A stretch of 64,000 nucleotides of DNA from Rhynchonema sp. JSB1_4 (Eukaryota; Nematoda; Chromadorea; Monhysterida; Xyalidae). The translations under genes were made by a program, and so were the position numbers. Under the pieces are notes generated by a model. That model ran no database searches. It had not been told where the DNA came from and was given only the letters and a program-made list of their open reading frames with translations. Of the stretch, positions 35,638-48,300 are shown one piece after another. How positions within the stretch are numbered: position 1 is the stretch's first letter; each line of letters opens with the position of its first letter. The stretch spans positions 25,383 to 89,382 of the forward strand of contig JASAMV010001561.1 in NCBI GenBank assembly GCA_030248065.1. The letters are read 5' to 3'.

Positions 35638-36336
35638 TACCGTATTCAGCGTGCATTGTTCATAGACATGCGCCAGTTCGTCCTGTGTGTGCTGTTGCAG
35701 CACTGTGAAGGCCAATAGTTGATCATCAGCTTGTCGGGCGCAATGAACGCAGTAGACCAGGTATTTGTGACATTCCTCGCGTACGTACAACATGTTGAAT
35801 GTTTCGTGCTGTAGAAAAAAACGGTCAGTTTGTTTGTGCGTTGATGTTTCTCCAGCTGTTGTGAGTGACGCTGACGTTTTAGCTATTAAAGCATACCAAT
35901 TTGAAAAATGCGGCAGTCAAAGTTATTCCGGTCTTGCGTCACGGTAAGTGCCCATTTCGAAACAAAAAAATCCTGCCACCGCAGGGCTACGTGAAGCAGC
36001 CGATGAGCATGATATGGCCAGTGCGCCTACTTTTTACTCAATCACACCAGAGAGAGGCGCATACAAGTGCTTTCTAGCTTGACATTATCAATTCTCATAA
36101 TAATCTTTGCTGGTCGTACCTTACAAAATCTTTTATGTTTTATCACGTTGGAGTCAAACCCAATCAAGAACCGAAACCATCTCCAAAGTCCACCACAATA
36201 ACAACACACCTCACACGTGGCACAATAATGCGACGGTTCATTCTTGACGCGCGGCTGCAGTCGCACTGTTTTGCCCAGTGATTGCACGTAGTCCAGTTGC
36301 ATTTGGCAATGTGCCAGCGAGCGGATGAGAATGCCG
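35632..36336 (-). CDS. KDM6A: KDM6 C-terminal exons: zinc-binding domain and stop
   Basis: Exons 36210-36336 and 35632-35808 encode the treble-clef-like zinc domain that reads the H3 tail. The first Cys pair is in SHYCATCE (end of the upstream exon) and the second in VYCVHCARQ, giving the four ligands expected for the family. The protein ends [11 protein letters not shown]. The Thr-Val-Arg-stop coincides with a potential GT donor (ACG/gtacgt at 35637/35636) and abuts a tRNA-like repeat, so the true last residues could differ if a further exon is spliced in. Confidence 0.9.
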
Positions 36337-39300
36337 CTGAAACATTAAAATGAAATTTAAAGCGGATACACTGTATTTATCAAACTTTTTATGAAGCCAC
36401 CTAGAAAGAAGGCTCCCGCCAAAAAAACATTTGTATTTAATACTTCTGACGGTACAATTAGGAAAAACTTTACAGCTTTGGTGCCTTCTACACTTATAGA
36501 GCGCGTGAAACGTCAAATATTTCGCGCCCCAATGTGCCTTAAAAAATTCGAAACCATAGAAGTGTACTGAAGGGCAACATTTCTAGGTTCTGATGTTTCA
36601 TTTACGAAAGAAAACCCGCACACTTCTTCAACTTTTATAATGAAGCTTTCATGAGAGAAAGACTTCCGCAAAAAATACAATTATAGTTATACTTCTGATG
36701 CTATAATTGGTCAAAACAAGGCCGACCGCACGCGCTCTTTCCTATTAATAGACTGTTTGTAACATCACCCGCTGCCTGGGCAAGTGTGCATGCAAAATAG
36801 CACAGATGCAATGCCCTGCCGCATCTTTATCAAAGTGACACTGAGTAAGATACACAAGGTCAGCTTTTCAGACCCAAAATTGTTGTTTCAAACATCTCTG
36901 CCCCCGCCCACAGTTTGCGAGGAATTCATGCGCACCAAAATTTTAAGAGTTTTCCCATAACAAAGGAAAACTCTTGCCAAAATTCAGTTTCACAGGGAAA
37001 AATAAATTAGCAACATCGCAAAACCAGCGCAACAATAGTTGGTGCGAAACATCTGTCTAAAAAGACTGAATAGCAAACTTTGGACAGAACGAGATGAACA
37101 TGAACATCGAACATGAACTCAGTAAACGAATAACTCAATAAACGAATCGAACATGAACTCAGCCACAAAAATGAGAGTTTTGCGCAGTTGAAGCCAAAAC
37201 CCTTGCCAAAAACATCTTCGTAATAAGAGCAGAACCTTTTAGGGCAAAGTGCCTTCTGACACTATCGGATCATTATCTATGATGGGTGAAACGTCAGTGT
37301 TTTACAAGGAATTCGTGTGCAGGAAAAACTCACCCGCAAAATAAAGTTTTCTTACAACAAAAGAAATCTCTCGCCAAAATCAATTTCACAGTGAAAAAAT
37401 TAGTTTATTTAGAAAAGCTCAGTGCAACTTATAGTCCGTGTGAAACATCCGTATGAATGCAAAATTTCTGCAGAATAATGAAAATAAATCAGTAGAAGTA
37501 AAACAGCCGTCGAAACTCAAAGATAAAAATAAGAAGAGTTTTTGCACAATGAAAGCCAAAACTTTTGCCAAAAATATTTTTTTCTGATAGTTAAATAGCG
37601 CTTTCTTATAACAGGGTAGTTTTATAGCTCGCGTGAAACATCAGCTTTAGAGTGCGAACAGCCTTTACAGTATTGCGGGAACAAGTGCACGATAAATGTG
37701 AAAAATTTTGATAAATTGGCATCATTAGAATAAATAGACAGTGAAAACGACACTGCCCAAACAAACCACAGAGTGTCTACGCTTCACGAAAGCAAAACTT
37801 GGGCCAAACTGTTGCTGTTGAAATGAAAGCCTTTTCGGCACTACAAATAAAAACAACAGCAAATTCCAGAAAAAATGCAGAAGAATACTGTACAGGACCA
37901 AGAAACCCAATGCGGAAAAGTTTTCCCAAAAGAGAAAACTCTTTGCAAAGAAAAACATTTTTCCAGGTGGAAAAATCTTTCGGATCGGATCTGACTATCA
38001 GAACATTAGTAGCCAACACGATTTATAGCAAAGTTTAAACATCAGCAGCGCTGTACAGAATTACAGGACATCCTCGCCCAGTCATAGGAAAGCAATTTGT
38101 TGAAAAATAGCTAACAGCCTCCAGTGGATTTTTTAAACCATTGTCGGTGGAATTGCACCGTGATTTTCACATTCTGCACATAAAGCGATATACAGTATGC
38201 ACTACGTTCAGACTACCAGACTGCACCCAAAGTTTTGACGTAGAAGTGCAAATTTCAAGAAACCACAGCACTGATTCCAAAATGCACCTTCGAGACCAAA
38301 AAAATCTGGAAAAAAAATAAAAAAAACTAAACCAAACAAACACACACAAATGCACCAATAAAGCGACTTACCGCACAAGTTCATAGAACCGGGCGTTAGT
38401 AAATTTGATATTTCTGGCCAGCTGCCAACTCAGATGCACGACGGGCACAATCGATTTGAACGAATGCAATTTATTGATTTCATAACAATCAATCGCTGCG
38501 CGAAACTGCTGTTCGATGCACGGGCCGACGTTCCAGGCAATGTTGTTGCACCAACCCTGAAATTGCAAGGCCGAATGCTCTTGTTGTTTTCGGGTACTCG
38601 GTCGTCACTGGGGCTTTGGACACTTCTTATGGGTGCTATAATTTCGTAGGTCAGGAGTAATTTTCATATTTTGCATATGAGACGAAATTCTACGTGCAAA
38701 TCGCACAAAAACTAGACATCTCGGGTGCAATTTGCACCTAATTTTGAAAAACTCGAAACTAGGATTTGTGATCTGGGCTCGGTCAAAGTTAATTCTACAT
38801 AGACATTGACATAAAACATAAAATCGCGGAGCAAATGTTCTCTTGTTTGCTTATAGTTTGTTATGTCATTCGGTTTGCAGGTGGCGCTTTCATCTCTGTT
38901 GATCACTTCTGCGCACCGTGTTCGGTTCGCACTGAGTATTGTTTCGCAAAAAATGCGAGCCTCACATCTTCATCTATTGAAACATTTTCGCGCGAAACTT
39001 AAATTGGCAAACGAAAACGTAAGAACATCAAGATGCCGAACAACAATTCCACTTACGGTTGCTTGCACCCAGTGCATCGTTGCTGGACCGACCCACACCA
39101 CGTCGCCGGCTTTTTGCGTGAACCTGAGACAGAAAACAACAACTTGTTCAAACATGAAAAGGTCAGGTAGTTGTTTGTTTCTAATGCAATGATAAGGGCA
39201 TCGGCAAAAGCCGACCCGTATCCACGAGCCCAATCGATCTGTGGCCAAACCCGATCAAACGCGCAGAAGACGCGGCACTCAGCAAAAGGACCACGACAAC

Positions 39301-42300
39301 CGAACGGGCAACAAACCAACCAAAGGGAACCGGGCCGAGGTAGAAGAGAGCCATACTGACTGTCCACCACAAAGAAACAGGGCTTCACATTGTCGAAAAG
39401 GACCAATTCAGACATTGGCTACACAGTATAGAACCAGCTCATGAGTTGTTTGGTGTTCACGTACGGCCATGGTACATTCGCACGAACGGGCGATAAACAC
39501 GTCCGTGAAAACAGGTCGACACGGCCAGGCTCATATCAAGTGTTTCAAATGTTTCAAAAAAATTTGAAGGAAAAAAAACAAAAATAAAATTCGTTGTTCA
39601 CCTGTACACGGGCACATCGTGCTCAAATAGATCGTGCAACGACGGCCACCAACTTCCCTTGATGTAGTCGATGCCCTCGCGCTCGCACAACTTCTGCAAA
39701 AGAATTAGATAAACGCAAATAAACAAAAAGCATTCGTGTTTTGTCGATTGTCCACCTACACGTTCTCAAATTCTGATAAGTAAGGCCGCATTCACAATGC
39801 AAGCGCGTTAGCGTGTTAGCGCGTTAGCGTGCGAGATGCGCACGCTTTTGCATTCACAATGGAAAAAGCTGATTAGCGCGTTAGCGCGTTAGCGTGCGAG
39901 CAACTTTTCTCGCACGCTGACGCGCAGATGCGCAACGCGCTTTTGCATTCACAATGCAAAGCTGATTAGCGCGTTGGCGCGTTAGCGTGCACGCTAACGC
40001 GCTTTTCACGATTAGGACTGGTTCTATTTTTTTGCGCGTCAGCACTGGAGACTCATGTTCCGAAGGCTATAATTTGCTTTGAAAACATCTGTCAAACCAT
40101 GAAGAATGTGAAAACAAAGCTGTTGTGATTGTTTTGTGATTTTTTTGTGCTAATCGGCAGCTATTTTTATCGATTATCGGGTCCATTTCCAAAATACGTA
40201 TCTTTCTCAATAATCAGGAAAAGATTTGTGGCGGTTTTTGAAACGTTGAACGTCTAATTTTACTGTTGAACGAAGCCTGCACCACAATCCATCGCACTAC
40301 TCCTTTCTTCAACTATAGATGATCATGATTTTATTTTTCTGAAATATAGAACAGCATCACACAGTTGATACACTACTTTTCGGGCGCGCACAATCGCATC
40401 AAATCATGTCCAATGAGCTACTGTCAGATGCCATGAATATTTGATAATGCTGAACAAAGCGTGCATGTGTATCTACCCAACGCAACGCAATCGTTCGTCA
40501 ACTGCTGCCAGTCGCGTGCGTGACCTGTACGCTGATTACTTCATGTCGAAAGCCGGTGCGGTGCCGTGGCAATGGGACAAAGTAAAGGGAACTAACCAAT
40601 CTTCTCCGATTCCAGTGGCGAATCGGACGTGGACACGGACTGATGGCATTTGTGATTCAATGTGCTCGTTTCGGCCTGTTTTCATGCCATTTTGCGTGAT
40701 ACACGGTGTCCACACTTCTGCTACTATTTGAAAAGAGCTGCAATCCAATGAAACAGTAATCGGAAGCTTGAAATGTTAAACTTGTCATTTATTGAACAGA
40801 GAAAGAAAACACACAACATCTGAAAGAAAAAGATGAGTTAAAATCACATTTTCACCTAAACTTGAACTACGTGTATTGCGAGCGCAAACAAGCTCCATCC
40901 GGGGACAAACGGCCATTGTGAATGCAAACGCGTTTTGCTGATTAGCGCGTTAGCGCGTTAGCGCATTAGCGTGCCGCTGAGAAGCGTGCACGCTAACGCG
41001 CTTTTTCAATTTTCCATTGTGAATGCAAAAGCGTGCGGAAAAAGCGTGCACGCTAATCAGCAACACGCTAACACGCTAACGCGCTAACACGCTAACGCGC
41101 TGCATTGTGAATGCGGCCTTAGCCGGCTTGCTTCGAAGCTGCTTGTTGCGCGAGTTGACGACAAAACAATTAGCCATGTGTGACATCAACCAACCAACCC
41201 TGAGCACTCCCGTGTATGCGTCGGGCACGCAGAACCACTCGCAATCGCCCGGGCCGATGTTGACATTGACCGAACAGAAGTTGTTGTTCTCGTGATGACC
41301 AGGTGTACGACAGCCGGGCACCTGAGTTAGAAAGTACTTAAAAATCACTCATTTTATGCCTAAAAATGCCTGTTTTAGGCCTAGATTTGCCTATTTTAGG
41401 CAAAAACTGGGCGACCAAACGCACCCGGAGGTGGAGAAGGGGGGGCGGGCGTAGCATGACGGGGCAACAGACGTACCCGAGAGGTGGTGCTAGCACGCAC
41501 CCACCAGTACATGAAAATCCTATTGCCGGTGGTGTCACACAATTATGATATGCACAACTTATTCACAAACCATAGAAATGGAACAAAACAAGGTAAATAA
41601 AAATAACAACCCCATAACCAAAAAAATACAACGAACCTTCATGTACAGCTGCACAGTATTCATGCCGTATACGGTGTGGCCCAAATGCGTCAGCATATTG
41701 CACGCTGAATTCAAACGACAAAACGGGGGTAGTTTCTGGATTTCCTGAAACAAAACGAAGAGAAAATAACAAACATAAAAGAATGCGCCCCCACGGGGTG
41801 TCGATCCCCGGACATTCAGATTAAAAGTCTGACGCTCTACCAACTGAGCTATGGAGGCTTGACAACGCCGGGTCTTATACAGTCACATAAACATAAAGAG
41901 AGCAGATGGTGCACGGTTTCCATTGAACTAGAATTCAACAGATGTTGCCTTTCTTATGGTGTGTGGGCATCTGATGCAATCTGTGCGCAATAGATCTTCA
42001 GATGTCTGAATGCCCTGAGTTGTCAAGGTCATGTCTACATGAATTTGATTATTTTTCGATGTCCATGCAGAAAATCGCGAAAACAGTGAGAAGTAGTCAG
42101 TTTTCACCAAGACGACTCAGGCGGTCTCACACAAATAACCAAATTGCGGTTTCGTCATGTGAACCAGTCTAACAACAACTAATTCAAAATTTGTATCCTG
42201 TGTGTGGTCTAATCGTAAAGTGCTTCGGACCGGAGGTGATCTGCAGGTTCTATGACAAGATCGCATAAAACCTGTCATAAGACTTCCGGTCTGAAGCGAA

Positions 42301-45300
42301 GCACTGTGTATCGCGCTTTACGATTCAGGCGACGCACAGGGCATAAATTCTGAATTAGTTGTCGTTGGACTTTAAGATCGGAGATGCAGAAGACCGATGA
42401 CGAAGATAATCTCACCTGACGTGGGAGCTTGCACAAAAACAAACTTCAACCCGCTAAAACACCGACCAATAACTGCATTCGCCACCGTCGCTCATCCGAC
42501 AGATCGATATTTGTGCCAAACTTCAACGTTTTCACGAGTCCACCCTCCTCGTCGCCGGGCCGGCGCGCAAATGGCTCGAACTCCTTCGATCCGCCCGCTT
42601 TCAGCTTCTCTTGTTCTTCCTTGAAATATCAGGGTGAGATTAGTGTCATAATTATGAGCATTGCGAGTGCGCATTGCAGTAGCGGCTGGGTGAAACTATG
42701 TTCAGAGCTTATCAGCATCTAGCAAAACATTTTGTCGGTCAGAAACACGCGCGAGACCATTGTTTGGTCCTGGAGTCGATGGCTGGGGCTAAACACGGAG
42801 AGAAGAATCGACTTTATGGACGAGCAAATCATTACGACCGAGAATGCATATTTTGTTCGAACCATACCTGGGAGCACTTTCTATTTCATACAATAAAAAC
42901 TTACAAATTGTAGCCAAAAGTTACAAGCAATTGTAAATCCACTTTCCACAATAATTTTGTATCCAGTCACAATTTTTTGTAGCTGGATACAATAGAGCTG
43001 AAAATGTTTCGATGGCACGATTTTTTTTCGCTTAGGCAACCATGAAAACGCAAGTTTGATAAAATTAGTTTCCAATAAATTGCTTCTAGAGAGGATAAAC
43101 ATTATTTAAAAAATCGGGCCCGGAAAAAAAAAAAAAAAAAAAAAAAATTTTAACACCCCCCCCCCCCCCCCCCCCCACAACAACTCTCCTCCTCCAAACA
43201 AAAAAAATTTTTTTTAGAACACACCCCCCAAACTAACCAAAATCTTAAAAATTTTAAAAAAAAAAAAACAAAAAAACCAAAAAAAGCGCCCCAAAAAAAA
43301 AAAATACAATCGCAAAACACGGGAAATCCGGGAAAATTAATCAGACCAGCGTGAAACGTGTGGTTCATGTGGCGTGGACGAGCGAGCAGGTGATAGCTGG
43401 GATATTGAAACCTCAGTCGAAGCAACGGCGTGGGGAACAACTTTTTCGCCGATCCAAACTGGTGCCCTATCGACGAAAACCAAACACAAATCCAAATAGT
43501 CGCTTGATCCATTTGCGGAATCGTCGTCGAGGCGGTGGTGCTTGCCCGCAAAGTCGATACGACTGACTGAGGTAGTAAACATTTGGCCGATCCCAAACTC
43601 GCCCGTACCCTGAGTGAATGCTGGAACGTTTGTGCCTGATATTGTGCGTACTTGGCCACGGTCGTGTAGCTGCGTTGGCTGTCACAATGCCAGACTGGAT
43701 TGCCGAACTGGTCCGTGTTCACATCCGGCGCCATTTTCAGTTGAGTTCGAACTTCGACCTGCAAAATTTTAAGTGGTTTGTGAAATTTTGAAAATTATTT
43801 TCAACAAAAAGTTCAGACAGTTACCTTGTCTCGGTCAGAAAAATGCGGATATGGGACATGCCGAAACAAGCCCATATACTCGCGCCTTTTCAAGAAAAAT
43901 ATATTTAGTGAGAAAAAGGCTTTCTCTATGTATATGTTTTCCGGAGCCAAAAATTGGGATCGTCAAAATGCTGTTTGTGCATTTAGCAAATTATGCGCTA
44001 AAATATTGTTTTGGATGTAATCCTGTCGCGAAAGTGCGAGTAAAAGCCCTAAAAGCGCTTGAAAACAGTCGAAGTAGCATGTTTCTGCATCAAAAATAGG
44101 AAATTTCCCGCAATTGCGGCTTTAAAAAAACAACATGCAAGTTTTTCAGCAAAATATATTTCAGTGGAAAAGATCTTTTTTTCCTTTTTTCAGGAAAAAA
44201 GGTGTTGTTTATCTGGAACTGCACGGCCGAGCACAAATGTTTCCCAATGTGTTCATGTGCTTGCAACAAAACTTGTAGAACCAATAGCTCCAGCTCTACA
44301 CCCCACCTCGTAATCAAGACTAAAAAAAGATCGAAAAATAATCTATACTACTAAAACAGGAAGACGTATGTATGTCTGTCTGTATGTATGTCTGTGGCCC
44401 CCTCCCTCGGAAGGGCGGACGGGTCAATTTTCACGGGTAGCTTTGGGTATGCTAAGGGGTCTTCGGGGGGGGGGGGGGGGCACGGCACGGGCGCGGCGCT
44501 GTAGCCGGGCCGTAGGCACGGGTCCCGTCTAGTACAACTTAACAAACGGACAGAAAAACTCCCAGTCTGAGCCGGTCCAAATGTACACATACCTGTTGTT
44601 CGGGAGCGACCTCGATAAGGGACTTGGTGGAGAAATAGGACAAATCAATTCTGAGCGCCGTGGTGAGTCCTTTGATGAGCACGCATGGTGACCGGTAGCA
44701 CAACTGTTGCAGCTCGGTGCTACTGCCGTCCTTTTTACTATCGACTATCACGCTCGTGGTCGGCAGTAGCAGCTGACGAAAGGATAATGAGTTTTAAAAG
44801 ATTTTTAAAAATTCTTAATTTTTTTTCTGAATGACCGCTCTGCATCAGACAACCAACCATATCAGGTCATATTATGCTTGTTCGGAAAACATTTGTGTGT
44901 CTGACTGCATATGAACTTGAATGAATTTTTCTCAAACTTCGTGCTCTCATGACAGCGAAACAAACGAGGGACCGTAAAATAATATTTGCCGAAGGGAGGT
45001 ACAGGTTTCCCTCTATATGAAGTGAATCGATCGGGGGCACGCATTATCGTTCATTACAAACTATATTCACCATGCACAATGGCACTTGGGAGGTTAACGG
45101 GACCAAAAACTCGTTCACTAACACAGAAGGTTCACTAGCCACATACAAACAGCAATTCATTAAAATGGACAGAATTAAAAAAAACATCGACTACGTTACC
45201 TTTTCCTTTGGCAGTTTGTGTTGTGGAGGAGTGGGTTCAGACGGTGGTGGCGTGTGTTCGTCAAATATCGGTTTGTATACGTGCGGTGCCGAGACTCGCT

Positions 45301-48300
45301 GATGCGCTTGTTGGATGATCTAAATTGGAGATACTGAATAATTGAAAAAACGTAGAAATGGTGTTTTTTTAGAAATATTATTATCGCGTTTCACAGTGGC
45401 ATCGGCAGTAGATTCGGCAGCGACACAAAGAAAACCTTTTTCACCAGTCAAGCTACCGACAAATAATTGAGGCTGCCAAACGTTCCATCACATAATGGAA
45501 GCACATCGTTTTCTTGCAGTCAGGCAGTATCAAAGTTGATCAGATTAGCTGTCCGGTCCTTCTGTCCACGTCTTACAAGTTGCAACGCGCCGAAAGAACT
45601 GATCCCACGACCGGGGACAGTGTAGACCATAAAGTTACACACGTCCTTGCGGTGTCACCACAAACTGGCAGATTGTACTGTACGTAATTACGTAATTGCA
45701 CAAAATAAAGGTGGTTATAATGCTTGTTCATTTGAGGTTTGTAGACGATGTAGACAAATTTTTATCTCAATCATATTTTGTCACAGCGCTGCTGGCTCAT
45801 TGATTTCGGCCATCATGAAAGTTCTTCCCGTGCACCATTTCGTACAACTGTTACGCTGGCCGAAATTAGTGCGCCAATGCCATTACAGGCTGTCTTTCTT
45901 TGCTTCATAACACACTTTATTCCAAAAGCAATGTTTCAAACAAAAATTTGTCTCCATTGTCGACCGACGAGCCCAAAATGGATGAGTATAACTCCAGCTT
46001 AACACACCTCCTGCGCAGTGCTTGCGGTGGCCACCCTCAACGGTGCCAGCAGGGACAAAACAGGCGGCAAAGTGTTGCCAATCGCATCTCCCGGTCGTAA
46101 CTCACTGGATGAACTCACGCGACTGTCCTGAAACATAAAATAATGCCTTTTGTCGACTGTTGAAGCCAGAATATCAAAATATATATCATAATGATTTCTT
46201 GCACATATTGCAGTCCCAAGCGCGCACGCAAACGCATACACGTCTTTATTAAAATTATTCGGAAACAAAACGAGACCAGAGAAGCAACGCAGTGGCAGAT
46301 CTATTACGGAACATTACTGGCATGCCAGATCCAGAAATGTTTCAGCCTTGGTGTAAATTTCTTCAAACCAGTTTAGAAAGTAATTTCGTCATTACGTTAA
46401 AAGGAGAAAAAACAACACGGATTTACCAGCAAAATAGATTTAAAACGAGCGCTAACTTCGACCAGCGTAAAAGTTGTTCATCAGGTTCGGGGCAACAATT
46501 TATAAGCGCACACTCCCCCCCTCCAACAACATCACTGACCCCAGATCCTGCCTCACAAAGGTAATGCGGCTCTGTGTATGACCCCCTGGCACAGACGTCG
46601 ACTTCTACGAGCGGTTAACCGCACGGCTCTCACATTCTAATTTTAAAATCTCAACATTCTCTACAACCTGTATTCTGGCAGGTGTATCCTTGCTATCCCC
46701 GTCTCCCTGTCCATTGTCGGTTGTAATCTTGCCGGTGGACGATGACAAAGCAGCCGAGCTCAGCATTGGGTCATGTTTGATCGCTGACACCGCAGACGGG
46801 TCATCTGAAAATAAAAATAATTTGTTTTTTTTCGTTGGCTCATGGTCAAGTACACGGTTTTCTTGCCACCTTTAGGTGAAGCTTGTAATCCCACATAAAC
46901 AGCTATCAAAGGCCCTCCAATTTCCAGCAAAATTTTGGCACTTTTTACGCGCGCGCAAGCCAAATTTGATTGAAAATAGGTGTATCTGACTCGCGAAGCG
47001 CGCGATTTTTGGAATCTTGAACTGTATCAGAGTGAAAATCCTGCGATTTAGGGTCCTTTTTCATTCTTCCCTCCGAAGCGGTGGCCCCCCTTCAGGGGCC
47101 AAATGGACCAAAGGGGGGGCACGGCCCCTAACGTGCGTTTGCTTGCGCAGTAGTATTGATGTTTTACGCACGGTATAAAACAAAAAACCGATCGGAGGTC
47201 ATCCACTGGTCATCGCAACTACTCGTACTTAATCAGAAAACGAAAATCTGATCAAAAAACTGGACAAAACATTCAAAACTCAATTACGGTTGTCGAACTT
47301 TGATACAAGCACTGTCGAAAAAAAGTCGGAATACCTTCAATTGAATGGAAAATTATCAGATCTAAAATCAATCCAAAATTTTGGGTATCCGGCCGGAGTT
47401 TTGGTCGGTCGGACACGGCGCGGTCCTAATCTTTGGTCTTCGCTACCCCGACTTCCTGATTTCCCAACGACACCACCGTCCATTTCCATCCGTTTCGCAC
47501 TTCCACTCAACTGATTGACCACGACCTCCTCAGTGCCCCAAAAAAGCTAAAAAACGCACCATTCGGTTCTCCAAAACCGCCCAGCATCAAATCATCGCTA
47601 TCGTGTGTCTGTCTGCGCGCATCACCGTTCGGCTCGGTTTTGGTACCGGACCCTGACGCTTGGGCACCACCACCCAAAACATCCAATAGGTCCTCTTGCG
47701 ACACCTCCGGCAGCGGTTTGGTCTGCAAGGAAGTAAATATTGGCTGACGCTCGTCAAAGGTATCAATTATTCACAGGTGATGGTGATAAAAATGCAGTTT
47801 TCTCGATTAGGAGTAAAAACTACGATAAACTCAAAGTGCTGCCGACGCCGACGCCACGCACGGTTTGGAATGAGTCACAAAAATGGACTTCAAATTGATC
47901 ACATGGTTTGGCTGAATCACCTATTTTGATTGATCAGTGTAAAAGTGATCGAATAGAAAGGAGAAGGACCGTTACGCTGCTCGAGCGTTTAAACCTAGGC
48001 TTCAAATGCGAATTTGTACCTAAGTTTTGGTCACTTGACTGCTCCGATCTACCCTGACCACAACAATTCTCCACATCACCAATACTGCGTCGATAAGCAC
48101 CGAATATCAAATAATAAAAATAATACAAATGAACCATATTCAACCTGGTCGCTATCGCCGTCCCTGTGCTTGTACTGTTGCACCAACTTCATGTGCTGCT
48201 GCATCAACGCGTAGTTGTTCTGAAAGTTGTGCAACACACGCAGCTGGTCCGGTGCTAGTTGCGCCTGAAACATTGGACGATTTAGTCTGCGCACCAGAGC

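Noticed and set aside
39781..40010. Regular GCGTTAGC repeats as a possible CRISPR array
   Set aside because: The units are direct 8-16-bp tandem repeats with no unique spacers, and lie in a eukaryotic transposon's subterminal region.
43150..43764. 204-codon minus-strand ORF extending KDM6 exon 43609-43758
   Set aside because: Only the first 50 codons match UTX. The rest runs past a good donor into a homopolymer-rich intron.
44351..44590. Pro-rich minus-strand ORF ([17 protein letters not shown])
   Set aside because: It is the complement of the Helitron-like G tract. An identical frame recurs at the second copy (57 kb), so it is repeat-derived.
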